A stretch of DNA of 64,000 nt from assembly GCA_949358305.1 (NCBI GenBank), contig OX442314.1, forward strand, positions 8,859,060 through 8,923,059. The letters run 5' to 3'. Position numbers and translations under genes: made by a program. The DNA is from Strigamia acuminata (Eukaryota; Arthropoda; Chilopoda; Geophilomorpha; Linotaeniidae). Shown piece after piece: positions 1 to 13,633 of the stretch (position 1 is its first letter; each line of letters starts with the position of its first letter). Under the pieces are notes generated by a model. It worked only from the letters and a program-made list of their open reading frames with translations. It was not told the origin of the DNA and made no database searches.

Positions 1-419
1 AGTCTTGGGAGTACCGATTTCCCGGGAGTACCGGCCATTTCGGTACCGGGAACCGGGAATCGGAAAAAGGCGGGAAAACAGAAACCCTAACCTGAAGTAA
101 CTAAACAGTAACATTCAATAATTAAAAATATAATCTATGGCATCAATTACCATGTTTACATGTACTCGGTTTTCCAGAAATGTTAAAATCCGGATTTTAT
201 TTATCCGTAAACCGTGTGCGTTTACATGGCATTAGTTTTCTAGTAAACACGACGCCGCATGTGAATTACCGATAATGCACTTTGATTATCTGGAACAACA
301 AAATGGGTGTCGATCTATTTCAGCCCCTAAACAAATCAAATTCTGACTGCAGAAATCGTGTTTTTAGTTCATTTCACATCATTTTCGGTACTAAGTGTCG
401 TTGGTAGGTCGGTCTAACA
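1..419. other. Intergenic, no gene seen
   Basis: AT-rich sequence starting inside a short GC-richer patch with repeated cccggga/ggtaccgg words, possibly the edge of a repeat lying outside the window. No splice-supported or conserved reading frame is visible. Confidence 0.5.
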
Positions 420-749
420 CAGGGGTCGGCAAGTAATTTTAAGTGGGGTCCAGATACTATTGAAAATTTTTATCGAGGTCCAGAAAAAAACACTTAAAAA
501 CCTTACTAAAAACCTAAGAAAATGGAAAAAACACTGAAAAACCAAATAAACCCCCCAATAAACACACAACCCAAAAAATACCAATAAAACCTAAAAAAAT
601 AAAACAGGAAAAAACAGAAAAAACAAGAAAAGAAACACCGAAAAACCAAAGAAACCGAGGGAAAAACGTCGCTAAAACGTCACCGCGGTCCAAGTTTCGA
701 CCTTCCACGATCCGGATCTGGACCGTGGTCCGCCTGTTGCCGACCGCTG
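420..749. mobile_element. hAT-type non-autonomous element (330 bp)
   Basis: The element starts caggggtcggcaa and ends ttgccgaccgctg, imperfect terminal inverted repeats of the hAT kind. It is flanked by a perfect 8-bp target duplication gtctaaca at 412-419 and 750-757. A second copy of the same family lies in opposite orientation at 40554-40793. There is no transposase frame inside, so it is a MITE that would depend on a transposase elsewhere. Confidence 0.9.
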
Positions 750-757
750 GTCTAACA

Positions 758-1962
758 TATCGTTACTATGCCGATTCGACGATATTCCGATTAAAGTTTT
801 TAATTTTTGCATGCATGTGTAGTTTTCAATGTGAAAAACTCCCAAAATCTACCTCGTACAACTGAAATTTAGTTTTCCGAATAAGTCTGTCTTTTCTGAA
901 AAACTGTTTTATCAGATTTCCTGAAAAGTAAAAATTCGGATTTTTACTTATCCAGATAACTGGGTACATGTAAACATGGTAAATATCTAAAATTAATTAA
1001 TTAATTAAATTAAATAAAATATTAAAATTAATATTATCTCGTAAACCCGATTGAATACAATCAATTAAAGACCATACAAATATGGCCATTAATAAATCTG
1101 TGTACATACAGCTGTATCGCTACCACAGCAACCAAATCTAAAACGAAAGTCTTTCATCCAGTATATTCATTACGTAGTTCAATTCTTCTACCACAAGACC
1201 ATCCGTTGAAAATAAAATATCAAATCATCATAAGTTCCTTTGCCTAATGCTGTGTGTTGGTTAGTTCTATTCAGGACTAAAATATTTCAATTTTGTTATA
1301 TTATTTTATTTTTGATAAATGTCCCCAATTCTCATTAGTGACGCCAGTTAGCCGCCCACGCGATGATTGTAGTTTGTTGTGTACGTAGTTACAATAATTC
1401 AGTCTTGGATCGTTCCTTTTGGGACTCAGGCCCGAGGAATAGAAAAGTCGGGTCTTTTCAGGTCTACTCATTGATTTATTAAGTGATGGTTGTCGGGGGA
1501 GAAAGTCCTGACAACCTTACATTGTTAAAACACGGTATGATGCATTATACTGTATAAGCGTGTACACCACTTGGTTGTAATGGTGCGTGTCAATTGTAAA
1601 CTCATTCGTTCATACAAATAAACTTTATAGAAGGACATAATAGTTACTATACACAATAACTCATAATGGGACATGTTAAGTGCTAAATGTTAAATTGTTA
1701 AATATCAAACTAAAGACGTGCTTTGATCACCCTGTGTGGAAATCAAGATGGCTGAAAATCAAGAAAATCAGAAAAGCGACCCCGCATGTAAATATTCAGA
1801 AATTCGATTTTCTGAAATCCGATTTCCAATTGATGACGTAAAAATCATCATTCCTGTCTCCAGAAATCAAGAAAATCAGCAAAATCAAAGAAATCCATTT
1901 AAGATTGAACGCACGTACTGATTAAAATCCTAAAATACTAAAATTCCGAAATCAACGATATC
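758..1962. other. Intergenic, no gene seen
   Basis: AT-rich intergenic DNA. The short frame at 1736-1921 is built from repeated aatcaagaaaatcag-like words that continue on the far side of the next transposon, so it is a low-complexity repeat and not a gene. Confidence 0.5.
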
Positions 1963-1970
1963 CTGGAAAT

Positions 1971-2395
1971 TAGACTTGACCGATACCGGTATCGGCTATC
2001 GGCCAATATTTCTGTATTCACTGATATCGAATCCGATATTTTTTGGCGTGGCCGATACCGATATTGCCACGTTTCTAAAACGTATCGTTTTAGAAACGTG
2101 GCAATATACGTTATAGAAACGTGGCAATATCGGTAAACGTATCGTTTTAGACTAAAACGATATGTTTTAGAAACGCTTTTGAAGCAGCATATATTATATA
2201 CTGCTTCAAAAACGTTTCTAAAACATAAATAAATTAATAAACGCAATTTTAATTTTATTTTTTTTATTTTGTGGGGTGGGGGGAGTCCGGACATTTTAAT
2301 TTTAATATCGGCGCAGTTATTGGTATCGGCCGATATTCGGTTGCCGATTATCGGTGTCGGCGATACTGCAAAATATCGATATCGGTCAAAGTCTA
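1971..2395. mobile_element. hAT-like palindromic element (425 bp)
   Basis: Begins tagacttgaccgata and ends with the inverted counterpart tatcggtcaaagtcta. It is flanked by the 8-bp duplication ctggaaat at 1963-1970 and 2396-2403. The arms consist of repeated ccgatatcgg-like words and the centre contains further inverted repeats around cgttttagaaacg. A diverged fragment with the same words lies at about 56600-56670. No transposase is encoded. Confidence 0.85.
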
Positions 2396-2403
2396 CTGGA
2401 AAT

Positions 2404-3170
2404 CCAAGAAATCGTATGAAATCATATCAGAAATTATAGCAAAATCGAGCCAAATCTTTAAAGAAATCCACCTGAAATGCTAAAATCTACAAACCCATAG
2501 CAAATCCCTGAAATCTTTAAATAATCTCCTGAAGAGGTTTATGTCGGCGTTTGAAATGAAGCCCCACCAAGAGGCGAAAAACTCAACCAATCCAGAAATA
2601 ATTAAAAATTCTTTGTCCAAAAACTGGCATAATAGATGCAAATGGAAATGAAGCGTACGACTTGTTTTGCTTGTTTGAAAACATTTGCACACCTTTGTGG
2701 TGGTGAACCTGCGGGAGGTGGGTGCGTCTGTCCATGTGTGCATGGCATAGAGCTATTAAGTCCTAAAGGCGCCACTGCATTTTGCCACTATGAGCTGGGC
2801 ATCAAATTTTTTTTTTTACATTTTTATTTCCGTCCTTGAGAAACGAAAATGAAAAAGCTCTCAGCAGGAGCACATCGTGCGAATTAATTTTTTTAAAATT
2901 TGTTTTTAAAATTTTTATTTTTGTTTTTTTTTAATTTTGGGTCTTTTTTTTGTTGTGAAAATTGATTTTTAAAATTGCTATTTAATGTGGCCTAGAAGAA
3001 GGTTGGGATGAATGATGGAAGGAGAAATGACTTTGTTAATCGAGTTGGCACTACGACTAAGATGGATTCGTTAAATTAGCAATCGAAGAAAAAATTAAAA
3101 TTAAAATTAAATTAGTATGATAATTTGAAAAAATTTGAAAAAGAATTGTGAAAGAATTGTGAGAACTGTG
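2404..3170. other. Intergenic, no gene seen
   Basis: Simple aaatc-rich sequence followed by ordinary AT-rich DNA. No conserved reading frame or clear transposon ends. Confidence 0.45.
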
Positions 3171-3174
3171 AAAA

Positions 3175-3775
3175 AAATAATCAAAAAATGTAAAAAGTGG
3201 TCAAAAGATGTAAAAAAAATGATCAAAAGATGTCAAAAGTGATCAAAAAATGTTAAAAATGATCAAAAAGGGTAAAAAAAATGATAAAAAAACGTAAAAA
3301 GTGATAAAAAAATGTAAAAAATGATCAAAAAGTGTAAAAAAAATGATCAAAAACAGTAATAAATGATCAAAATGATCAAAAATAGTAAAAAAAAATGATC
3401 AAAAATAGTAAAAAATGATCAAAAGTAGTAAAAATGATCAAAAACAGCAAAAAATGATCAAAAACAGTAAAAAATGATCAAAAACAGTAAAAAATGATCA
3501 AAATCAGCAAAAAATGATCAAAAACAGAAGAAAAAAAAATGACCAAAAACAGCAAAAAATGATCAAAAGTAGCAATAAATAATCAAAATGATCATAAATA
3601 GCAAAAAATGATCAAAATCAGTAACAAAAAATGACCAAAAACATCAAAAAATTATTAAAAACAAAAAAAAAGTAATCAAAAACAGTCAAAAATGATCAAA
3701 AACAACAAAAAATGATCAAAAACAGTCAAAAATAATCAAAAACAGCAAAGAAACGATAAAAAAAATGATCATAAA
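3175..3775. repeat. Minisatellite, ~17-20 bp unit
   Basis: Tandem array of about 30 degenerate copies of aaaaatgatcaaaaacagt and variants (gtagt, gcaa). It is strongly strand-asymmetric, with almost all A on the plus strand. Confidence 0.9.
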
Positions 3776-4771
3776 ATATAATCCATAAGTGTAAAAAATT
3801 TAAAAGTTAATTTTTTTAAAAATTTTCCACTACATTCTATAAAATCCAAAGACTCCTCATGCATTTATTACGCAATTCTATTTCCCTTCAAAACGTTACA
3901 CAACACGTCCGCTATTTCCCACTTGTTATGACTCAAACTAAGCGAATCGAAATTCTTCCTCGTGCTGCACGAAACCAAAAAACCACGAACAACAATTCCG
4001 GAAGTAACTCGTTTTCGCAAACATTCACCGTGGTCAATCGATGCACTTGAAACCACGTCCACTAATGCGCATCAACGCCATTACGCATCACATTGTATTC
4101 AAATTCAACACACCCAACATATTTCAGGATGTTGCGGCGACAAATTCCACCCAAAAATCGCCGCAAACTCTCACCGCGCGGCGCCCATCAAAATGGCCGT
4201 CCGGCCACAGTTAGTGTGTTCAAACCTCAGCTTTATCAGCAAATCCTTGCATTGATCACTGATGACCTTAATACTCCAATCGTTTATTTTATTTTTACAG
4301 TTGATCTAAATTCACCAGGAAATAGGTTGAATAAATTCCAACCTTGCTCGTATTCCCTTTATTGTACATTCCACGGGGAAATTTATGTTTAATTATTTTA
4401 AGTTTGACGTCTAAAATGGATAAGTTTATTTTTATTCCAAATTCTAAACTTTTCCTTTTCGGTTAAAATTTTAACGACGTATGCAGCTAGTATCTGCATC
4501 ATACCCAATGTTCGCTACAACCTGCGTGATACCAAGGGGTTTCATTAATGCGCCGCCTCGCAAAGCGATTTTGACGTCATCAAAAATGACGTCAGGTCAC
4601 ACCTGATTGACTGTGATCAAAATCGCAAACCAAAAAGTACTTTTTGATGACGTCAAAATCACTTGGCGACGCGATTCGCACCACATCGCTCCTAGTGTGT
4701 CCCCGGCATAAACTATACTCAAACCCACTCCAAGAGTGGCCTAACTCCCATTGGTCAGGCCTTATTACCCC
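3776..4771. other. Intergenic with CRE-like palindromes
   Basis: Two overlapping short frames at 3859-4392 cannot be supported as genes. At 4560-4665 the palindrome tgacgtca or close variants recurs together with aaaagtactttttgatg, and the text resembles the gcgacgcg and gacgtca words of the MITEs at 41.5 and 46.8 kb. It may be a decayed relative of those elements. Confidence 0.4.
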
Positions 4772-4774
4772 TAA

Positions 4775-5345
4775 AGGTGGGTTCACACTTGTGTTCACAC
4801 TAGGGGCGACGCAACGCAACGCAAGGAAAAAGTAATCAAACGCAACGCAGAGTCTGTTCACACTGTACGGCACGTGTGAACAGAGCTGCAACAATTGATG
4901 CTGCGTCTGGCCAATCGGATGGTTTCAATGAAACCTGGAATTGGATCTAGTTCTAGAACTAGTTCCAGAATCCGAAAATGGCGGCCTGTTTGCAAGAATT
5001 AACCACGCTAGCAGCCAAATTTGTTTGCCAGATTATTGGTCTGGCACGAACTAACTCGATTAAATTCGATTAAATTCACCGCTAGCCATGCTGATTTGAA
5101 CCGCCGCCATTTTTAAAAATAATTTTCATGTGATAAAGTCTCATCAACCAAACGTGAATCGACGAGAGTTGAAGTCGATCGTGATTGGTTGGCCGCAAGA
5201 CCTTTCCTTGCGTTGCGTCGCTTACTTCAACTCGGAGTTGAAGCAGGAATTGGCGTCAAGGTCAAGAATTTTTGGACGCAAGCAGCTTGCGTTGCGTCAG
5301 TTTTCCTGCGTTGCGTCTAGTGTGAACACAAGTGTGAACCCACCT
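4775..5345. mobile_element. PIF/Harbinger-like MITE (571 bp)
   Basis: Terminal inverted repeats of about 30 bp (aggtgggttcacacttgtgt at the left, its complement at the right) are followed inward by gacgcaacgc-rich arms. The 3-bp flanks are taa at 4772-4774 and 5346-5348, which fits the TWA target preference of PIF/Harbinger transposases. No transposase frame is present. Confidence 0.85.
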
Positions 5346-5348
5346 TAA

Positions 5349-6270
5349 GAGACTGTGCACTACCGCAAGGAAAAATCGCAGAAACTACCTTCCGCTTGAT
5401 TTCGTGATTTTGCGTTTTACCGCTTTCGTGTTTTTGCAATTACGCACATGATTGGTGGAACCATCTCTATTAAAAAAAATAAAAATAAAATAAATACTGA
5501 CTTGTTGAATACAAGAGTCATCCAAAGCCCTTTGTATTGTGTGTGGTTTATTATTACTAAAAACACTAGTAAATGGCTTCGCTTTGTTGTTTTTACTCTT
5601 TTTCCCTGCCTTGGCATCACTGGCAACCTATAACAAAATCAATCAATCTCTTTCCTTATTTCATTTCATTTCTTATCCTTTCTACCTTATCCTTATTTGG
5701 AGGTGATTTTCCAACTTCAGGATTTGCTGTGCCTACAAATACAAAATATAAAAAAAAAAAATTAAAAACTCAGACAAGTCAGACAATTTGTAGCAATTGC
5801 AACACAAATCTTTCATTCTTTGATCAAGTAGTTTTTTTATAATACTATTTTTATGAGAACAGATGATTGATTAGGTTTAATTACAGCTTGGTTGCATTTT
5901 TAGCTGACAGCACTTGCAATTCAAATTCAGTGCTTTTAAATCCAGATACCAGAAGGAAAAAAATTAGACATCAAATCAATGAGTTAAGTGTCCTGGGTGG
6001 TTAAACATGTGTAATTAAGACTCACTTCTTCAATCTAATCTTGTAAACATTTTTTAAAAAAAAAATATTTTGTTTTTATTTATTTTAATTTTTGCTCCTT
6101 ATAAAAATGCATGGAAAATTTGTACTCTTTACATGCAGTGTAGCAACAGCACAGAAAATCACTATTTATAGTGACCATGCTAATTTTTTCTGATGTAAAA
6201 CCGTGTTGTAAAGGTTAGAGGAAGTCTATTCATTTTTAACATTATTCTGTGGTTCAGGTGTTTTAAACTC
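5349..6270. other. Intergenic, no gene seen
   Basis: Ordinary AT-rich sequence. Short frames at 5417-5842 lack splice context, and their residues are dominated by the base composition. Confidence 0.45.
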
Positions 6271-6274
6271 TCAA

Positions 6275-7110
6275 ATTGAACATAATATCATCCAAAACTA
6301 TTTAAAACATTTTTTAAATACTTAAACATCAATTTTACACCCTTTAAACCCATTTTACACACTTTAAACCCATTTTAAACTTTTCAAACCCAATTTTAAA
6401 ACACTAAAATATCAATTGTAGACACTTTAAACCAATTTTAAACATTACAAACCAATTTTACACCAATTTTAAACACTTTAAACCAATTTTAAACACTTTA
6501 AGCCAATTTTAAACACTAAAATATCAATTGTAGACACTTTAAACCAATTTTAAACATTTCAAACCAATTTTACACCAATTTTAGACATATAAAAACCAAT
6601 TTTACACCAATTTTAGACATATAAAAACCAATTTTACACCAATTTTAGACACATAAAAATCAATTTTAAACACTTAAAACTAATTTTAGATACTTAAAAC
6701 CAATTTTAAACACTAAAATGTCAATTGTAGACACTTTAAACCAACTTTACACCAATTTTAGACACTTTAAACCAACTTTACACCAATTTTAGACACTTAA
6801 AACCAATTTCAAATACTTTAAACCAATTTTAAACACTTTAAACCAATTATGAACACTAAAATATCAATTTTAAACACTTTAAACCAATTATGAACACTAA
6901 AATATCAATTTTAAACACTTTAAACCAATTTTACACCAATTTTAGACACTTAAAACCAATTTTACACCAATTTGAGACACTTAAAACCAATTTTGAACAC
7001 TTAAAGCTACTTGTAAACATTTTCAACCAATTTTAAACACTTCAAACCAATTGTAAACACATTCAAACAGATTTCAAACACCTAAAACCAACTTTAAACC
7101 AAACTAAAAC
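6275..7110. repeat. Minisatellite, accaattttaaacacttta unit
   Basis: About 40 degenerate copies of accaattttaaacacttta, with interspersed variants (atatcaattgtagacac, tacaccaattttagaca). Some multi-unit blocks repeat as blocks. Confidence 0.9.
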
Positions 7111-9424
7111 CCAATTTAAAACTCTAACTACAACCCCCTGAACCAAAACTAATTAGGCTTTCACCTTAATTGAACTAACCCCCCAAACACCCCGCCCCCC
7201 ACCCAAAAAAAAAAACCCACCCCAAAACCCACCTAAAAAAAATCAAAAACAAAAATTAAAACAAATCGATTCAGCGAACCAAAAATTCCTGCACATTTAA
7301 TGTCACTTAAATTCAGTAGCGACATCTGGGCGTCGCCTAAAACATATTCAAAACAGCCCATTTGATGGCAGCACTCACCTTGACCCCACGCCCCCACCAC
7401 AATGACACATTCCCTCGCAAACAGGTGTGATACTCTCGCCAGGTGGGGTTAAAAGGCGTCCTTGATTTTTTTGTTTGCTTTTGTTTCCACAAACACAAGA
7501 AAAAGGGGCCACACTAAAATTGACTCACAAAAGTTCCCCAAATTGCCTCAAAAGGTGTCACCAATCCCCGTTTTGGGCCATTTTAGGCCTTTTTAGTCCA
7601 TTTTAGGCCCGAAAATGGTCAAATTTGTGTGATTTTATACGGGAAAGTTCACCATTCGTATAAATTGTTACTTTTTTTGTGTTTTTTAGACCATTTTAGG
7701 CCCAAAAATGGTGAAAATGCGCGATTTTTAGACTGCGAAGTTTTCAACCCTTTTTTCAATGTTGTTCGTATTCATGACTGCAGAGGTCGCGTATCAAGGT
7801 CGCCTGCTTTAGGAATGTTTAACAAAAAAGAAGAAAAGAAAAGATGGGAGCTACATAGCTATTTATTAAACACGTTTTTCACTTGTTGACCGAGTAGAAA
7901 ATATCTTTTATTCGATTTCAAGGTTGTTTCGATGCATGTGTGCGCGAATTGTCTGTTTTGTGTTCAAAATTGGCTAAATCTAAATAAATAAATAACTTTA
8001 TTTAGTTATTTATTCATTTCTTCATTTATTTTACGTGTAACTGATCGTTGCAATTGCAATTTTTCCAATAAAAACAATTTAAAAACAATCGAAACGATTG
8101 TACGGAAAATCTCTCTCGCCCATGCCGCGTACGACACGCCTTGGTCGGCCTGCTCCAACCCCGATTCCCGTGCTCTTCGTAGCAGTCGCATAATCCTCGA
8201 AACAAAATCAATTTTTTTTAAAAACTTATGTTGTACTGGTTGTTTTTCACCGAGTATAAAACGTTTAATTATTGAAAAAAGCAATAATTATTTCTAATTG
8301 AGGAAGACGGGGGGTTCGCGAGTGTTGCTAGTATCGCATCGCTGAATATGCGTCTTTCCCAATTCCGCCGCCAGAGGGGGATAAATGCGTGCTCCAGCTC
8401 GTGTTTTTTCAATTTCCATTTCGTCCATAATTAGCAGTTTCCTCTCTGTTACATAAAAATTCATCTCATTCTGCCTTTTCCACCGCTGCATACTGATAAA
8501 TAAAATGCGATTTAACCTTCAGATTCACTGCCCAGTTAAATTACTGGTCAGTGAAGGCATTTTTGACCATTTTGTTGCTCAGCAATTTCAAGAAAAATAG
8601 GTCAACTCAGCGATTTAACGCTTTTTATGACAAGAGAAAATCATGATCAGACCATCAATAAACAACTGATAGTGTGATAAATCCATCAAAATGTGCTGTT
8701 AATTGATTCCTCCTCTCAAAAATGTCAAGAGAAACAACATTTGAGGTCAAACAAGTGTTTTGTTTTGCTTGTATTTAGTGTGTGGCGCTTCTGGTTGTGA
8801 GTTAATGCCATCTGCACACACCAGACTGCTCGATTCTATTGGAATCAGCAGCATCTGGTGAGAATTACTGGAGAAATTGTCCAAGAAAGTTGAAAATGTT
8901 ACTTTTCTTCAAAAGGGGTCTGACAATCAGAATATGCGTGGCAGAGATTCGAATCTTGGGATTCGATGACGAATTCGGAAACATATAGACGATTATTTTT
9001 ATAAAAAGGTCAAAAATATTTTAACTTTTGTCCAATTTTCAAAAAAAAATTCAAAATTTGTATAAAATTTAAAGATTTGGGGATTCGGAGATTCGGGGAT
9101 TTTGTATAAAATTTAAAGAATCGGGGATTTTGTATAAAATTTAAAGATTCAGAAATTTTGTATAAAATTTAAAGATTCGGGAATTTTGTATAAAAATTAA
9201 AGTTTCGATGATTCGTCGAATTAATCATCCTCAAAAGACGAATCGACTTATTCCTCTGAAATGACTTCTCCAAACAAAATATGATGTCTTTTACACCATA
9301 TCTCCGAGAACTCAACTTAAAAGAATTCCAATAAGACGATTAAGATTACCGATAGATGAAATTGAAATCACGTCTTTGACTTATAGAAGTGACTTATCTA
9401 TTCTGCGCTTACTTTTGGCTATTA
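7111..9424. other. Intergenic with a small tandem repeat
   Basis: No supportable gene. A short tandem repeat at about 9055-9205 has roughly five copies of a ~30-bp unit built on ttgtataaaatttaaag followed by gattcgggga. A minus-strand frame at 8006-8284 has mixed codon use but no recognisable homology, and I do not call it. Confidence 0.45.
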
Positions 9425-9906
9425 GAGAGTTTGCGGGATGCATTTTTCCCTTATTTTTCTCTACGTTACACTATTTTAGTGCCAAAAAATTCTTTAGTGT
9501 ATCGTTTTCAACACTAAATTAAAATATAGCGCAGCCAATCAGAATTGAAAACACTATATTGTTAGTTCCGCCCATTGCAAATGGCGATTATTTTGTTGTC
9601 CCGATCAAACACATCACAGTCACAGGTATGTAGATTGAATGATACGTGAAGCCCAAAATTGAATTTTAGGCCCAAAACCATACTTTACAGGCATAATAAT
9701 GGAATTTTATGCAGATATTTGCACATTTACGTCCCCAAATTAAATTTTTAGGCCCAAAATTACTAACTGTTAGTAGTTGGCTGAAATAGTGTAGTGATAA
9801 GGGAAAAGTGCAGCCCGCAAAAACTTAATTTATCATTTTTCCCTTACACTATTTTTATACCGTATAGTGTTTAACTGTAAGGGAAAAATGCATCCCGCAA
9901 ACTCTC
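9425..9906. mobile_element. Inverted-repeat element (482 bp)
   Basis: Ends gagagtttgcgggatgcatt and its complement, about 32 bp of near-perfect terminal inverted repeat. It is flanked by tatta at 9420-9424 and 9907-9911, which could be a 5-bp duplication or a shorter TTA/TA duplication within matching sequence. Inside, tgtaagggaaaa-like words recur. No coding capacity. Confidence 0.75.
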
Positions 9907-9911
9907 TATTA

Positions 9912-11399
9912 TGTTGACTATTAAGCTTATGTTCAGTTCAGTTTTTAGTGTGTTCAATGAATTCACTCTTTAGTAATTGACCGCTTGCACGATCAACGTT
10001 ATCTTAATTAACGTAGTTACCATTTTCTCCTTTTGTTTCTATCTTCATGATGGGTTTCTCTTGGTCCTCATCTTGGAAGTATGGATTATCATAGGCATGT
10101 GCTTCAATGTCTCCATTTTTGGGCCTCAAAAAAGTTGATTTTCCTATCAAATAAAAAAATACACACATAAAACACTTTATATTTTCCATCCACCACCTGA
10201 CATAGATCATTGGATTGATTTCTTTTACTAGGGGGGATGATAATTGTAATCATGTTTCAAGAACAAAAGATTAATTCTCCATAGCTGGTTGCTTAGCCAA
10301 CTTATTATGGTGATGATTTGGCCTCAGGTAAGAAGAACCTGTGTGGAAGCAGATAGTAAATAATCTGTCTTTAATTCCATGTAAATCATTTGGTGCTTTT
10401 TTTCATGACTCATCTCCTTTAGTGGCAAACATCAGAGATCAAGACAAAATTAATATCCACACTTTTTTTTTTCAATTAAAAACAATCCATCAGTTGATAT
10501 AAAACAAAAATATTTGTTTCCAAACAAACAAATCAGATTTAGTACAATTTGGACATGCATCACTACTTGAGCTGAATATACTGTAACTGTGACCCCTAAT
10601 ATATACAGAATAATAATAAATTCAATGTGAACTAGGATCTCATGAATAGACCTAGAATTCTCTATGCCAAGATGTAAAGACATAAATAAAATGAGGCAAT
10701 AAGATTTACAACCAATTAATGATATACAACCAGCTATTCATTACATTCCTTTAGAAAACCTCAAATAAAAAAGCTAAAAAGAAGTGGTAATTCATGTCTG
10801 GTTGGTTATTCTTGTGTTTCTAGCTTACTCAATATGAAAAATCTGAAAACTGACCTTACGGATGACGGCTAGATATCCTCAACAACTCCAAAATAACCAT
10901 CATATCATAGTAAACGAGCGAGTGTATCTGTAATGCATGGAAGCATTACATCTTAGACTTCTAAACCCCTTCTACACGTATATAGAATTACATCTGTCCG
11001 TCTAAATTAATGTATAAAAAAAAATAGTCGGAGAAACACAAAATTCTTTAGGCACCTATCGAAGGTATGCTGAGTTCATTGCAGTTGCCCGTTTGGCTCT
11101 AGCTGCTTTCGTTTTGGAGGAGTTGATGCAGACGGACGAACGGACAGACAGAACCGTTTTATTAGACTTTCTAAACATAGGCAAAAATGTGTGTATAAAC
11201 GGGGTTTACGTAGTGCGCCACTTCGCGTGGTTATGGTCCCTTAAGTAGAATACTTGTGCGGGGATTTCGACCTTGCAAGTCACGATCTGTGAGACAATAA
11301 CTTTCTTAAGGACCCAACCTTGCATTTGCACCGAAACCTGGAGAAACCACAGAGAATACAGGTGGAGGCAGATGGTGGATATTCTAGCTCTAGAAACAA
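9912..11399. other. Intergenic, no gene seen
   Basis: AT-rich sequence with short frames only. Nothing recognisable. Confidence 0.45.
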
Positions 11400-11401
11400 T
11401 A

Positions 11402-11970
11402 GGTGCGTTCAATTTGCGAAAGGAAAGAAAAATCTTTCCTTTTCTTGCTTTCGCAAAGGAAGAAAAGGTACTTGTAGAATGAATGCACTTTATTGTTATT
11501 ACTTTCCATTTGTTTGCACATGCGCAAATTCTAGTTTTAGCATGCGGTAATTCGATTTTATCTGGTTTTTAGTAACTAACAAACGTTTTTCAATTAAAAT
11601 GAACGTTTTTTCGGTAAAAACAAACAATTTTTGGTAAAAATAAAAGTTCTTTTTGGTAAAAACGAACAAGTTTTGGTAAAAATGAACGTTATGTTTGGTA
11701 AAAACAAACGTTTTTTCAGTTAAAACAAATGTTTTACCATTATAACAAGTTATAAACATTTACTTGTTGGGTTGGCTGACAAATGATTAATGCGCATGCG
11801 CGGATCGCAAAAGAAAAAGTGAAAGGAAGGAAAGTAATCGAATTGCTTCCTTTCGCCAAAGTAACTTTGGCTCCTTTTCTTTTGGAAATTATGACGTTTT
11901 TGACGTCACTTCCGATGTCGAAAGTAACAAAAGTAAAGATTCTTCTTTCCTTTCGCAAATTGAACGCACC
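11402..11970. mobile_element. TA-flanked MITE with internal tandem repeat (569 bp)
   Basis: Terminal inverted repeats ggtgcgttcaatttgcgaaa and complement, about 30 bp, with ta on both sides (11400-11401, 11971-11972). An aat duplication one base out is an equally good reading. The interior holds a minisatellite at 11580-11745 (about eight copies of ggtaaaaacgaacgtttt-like units) and a tgacgtca palindrome near 11900. Confidence 0.8.
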
Positions 11971-11972
11971 TA

Positions 11973-12919
11973 ATACCTTAGTCAGACATGCATGCAAAAT
12001 AACTGAGATTCCCAGCTGGTCACCCAATTCTGCTTAACTTCTCTGTTCTTATACAAACAAGTGACCGGCATGGTGAGCCGTTCCTAGCCATTAACACAAA
12101 TCCATCTTATTTCTATATGACTCTCCAATAAACATCCCAAATTGATCCAGGATATTATTAGGATATTCTTCGACCGTAAACCGCTGTGTGCAAAGGAGCA
12201 AATTTTATTATGTCAGTTCTATATTTAAACCATAATTGAATCAAGAATCATCATTAAAATCTTATCCTGTCATGATGTTGTTGACTTTTGAACCTCTGCA
12301 TAAAATGTCTCCATATTTGTAGTTCCGGCTTTGTCTCAAAGATGAATATCATTATATCTAATTTACCACATTCTTTTCTCAAGATTCACTTGAGCTGTTT
12401 GAAGTTAAATAATCCACTCATTTCATAGTCTAATTGCCTCTGCATACATCAGCATAACTGATGCACACACCAAGCACTATACTTAGGACAAACTCAGCAC
12501 AATGTGCCTTTCACCACTGTAATTGCCTTCAAGAAAGAACAGCATTAAAAATGTCTTCCTGTGGATTGACAAAAGAAAACATATTAGCCACAATCTCATT
12601 TTGTCCAACAATGTTGAGAGCAGAGCATTATGGTGATTGTGACAGACACAGCTATTATTTTCTATACATGTTAATGTTGAAATCCAAAGTGTTCTTTTAT
12701 TACATGCACCTAAATCCTGTTGCACAATAGTTTATTGCAAAAAAACATCTAAATGTGGATGCTGCACAATAAAACTCAGTAAATTGTGCGGTAATTTGAA
12801 CATATCCAGAAATGTCATGAATTTGGTCAACGACCGCAGTGTTACCGCATTTAATGTTTTGCGATGTTAAAAGATACAAAAACTAACACACACAAATCTG
12901 AAATATGACTTTTTGAGTA
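11973..12919. other. Intergenic, no gene seen
   Basis: No conserved coding sequence. The 12461-12730 frames on both strands are mutual shadows without gene structure. Confidence 0.4.
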
Positions 12920-12927
12920 CTCCGGAT

Positions 12928-13029
12928 CAGTGCTGGACTGGCTCGGCGGGCTACCGGGAATTTCCCAATGGCCTGTGGCCCGACCCATCCAGATTTCCCG
13001 GTACTAAATTTGTACGCAGTCCAGCCCTG
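12928..13029. mobile_element. Short hAT-like MITE (102 bp)
   Basis: Begins cagtgctggactggc and ends gcagtccagccctg. The flanks ctccggat (12920-12927) and ctctgggt (13030-13037) match at 6 of 8 positions, as expected for an old 8-bp duplication. Confidence 0.65.
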
Positions 13030-13633
13030 CTCTGGGTGTAAATCTGGCCCTAGAAATGTGTTTGGACAAAGAGCTTAGACAAAGATGAATAATTTGGGAT
13101 TCACCAATATGACCTAAAACTGTCACAGTTGCTATAAGTAGGTCCACTAACAATTTAATTAAAGAACTCATGTTGTTTATTCATAATCACTGACAATAAT
13201 TTGCATGCATACCACACTTTCAGATTGCACAGATAAGCTCATTACGCAGATTCCAGCTTCTTGTGAATGGCTTTTTATCAAGGATGTATTTAAATCTTCA
13301 ATGTCATTTGTTGCCCCAACTAAAACCTACATTCTTTTATCAATTAGCATAACTTGAATCCAAGTATGAGCTTATAGATTGACAATTATACTTATTCATT
13401 AAGACTTCTGCAGGGATTGGTGTTTCAGTATTTAGGTTAAGACTATGGACCAATTGTTTTAATATTTTGTTGGTAGATGGAGTTAAGGCTCTGCACAGCC
13501 ACTACCAAAGGCTGGATTTACCAATAGGCTAAAGAAACTGTAGTGCAGGGCCCCGGTAGTTATGAGGGTCGATGTTGTTCCCATTCCTCCCGGGCTTTTT
13601 TCGCTTGCACCTCTCGATGTTCTGATCGGGGCG

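Noticed and set aside
1736-2483. Short plus-strand frames around the palindromic element
   Set aside because: They consist of repeated aatcaagaaaatc and ccgatatcgg words, run across transposon borders and have no homology.
8006-8284. Minus-strand frame of 92 codons
   Set aside because: Some Arg/Glu-rich character, but no recognisable family, no good splice sites and no neighbouring exons.
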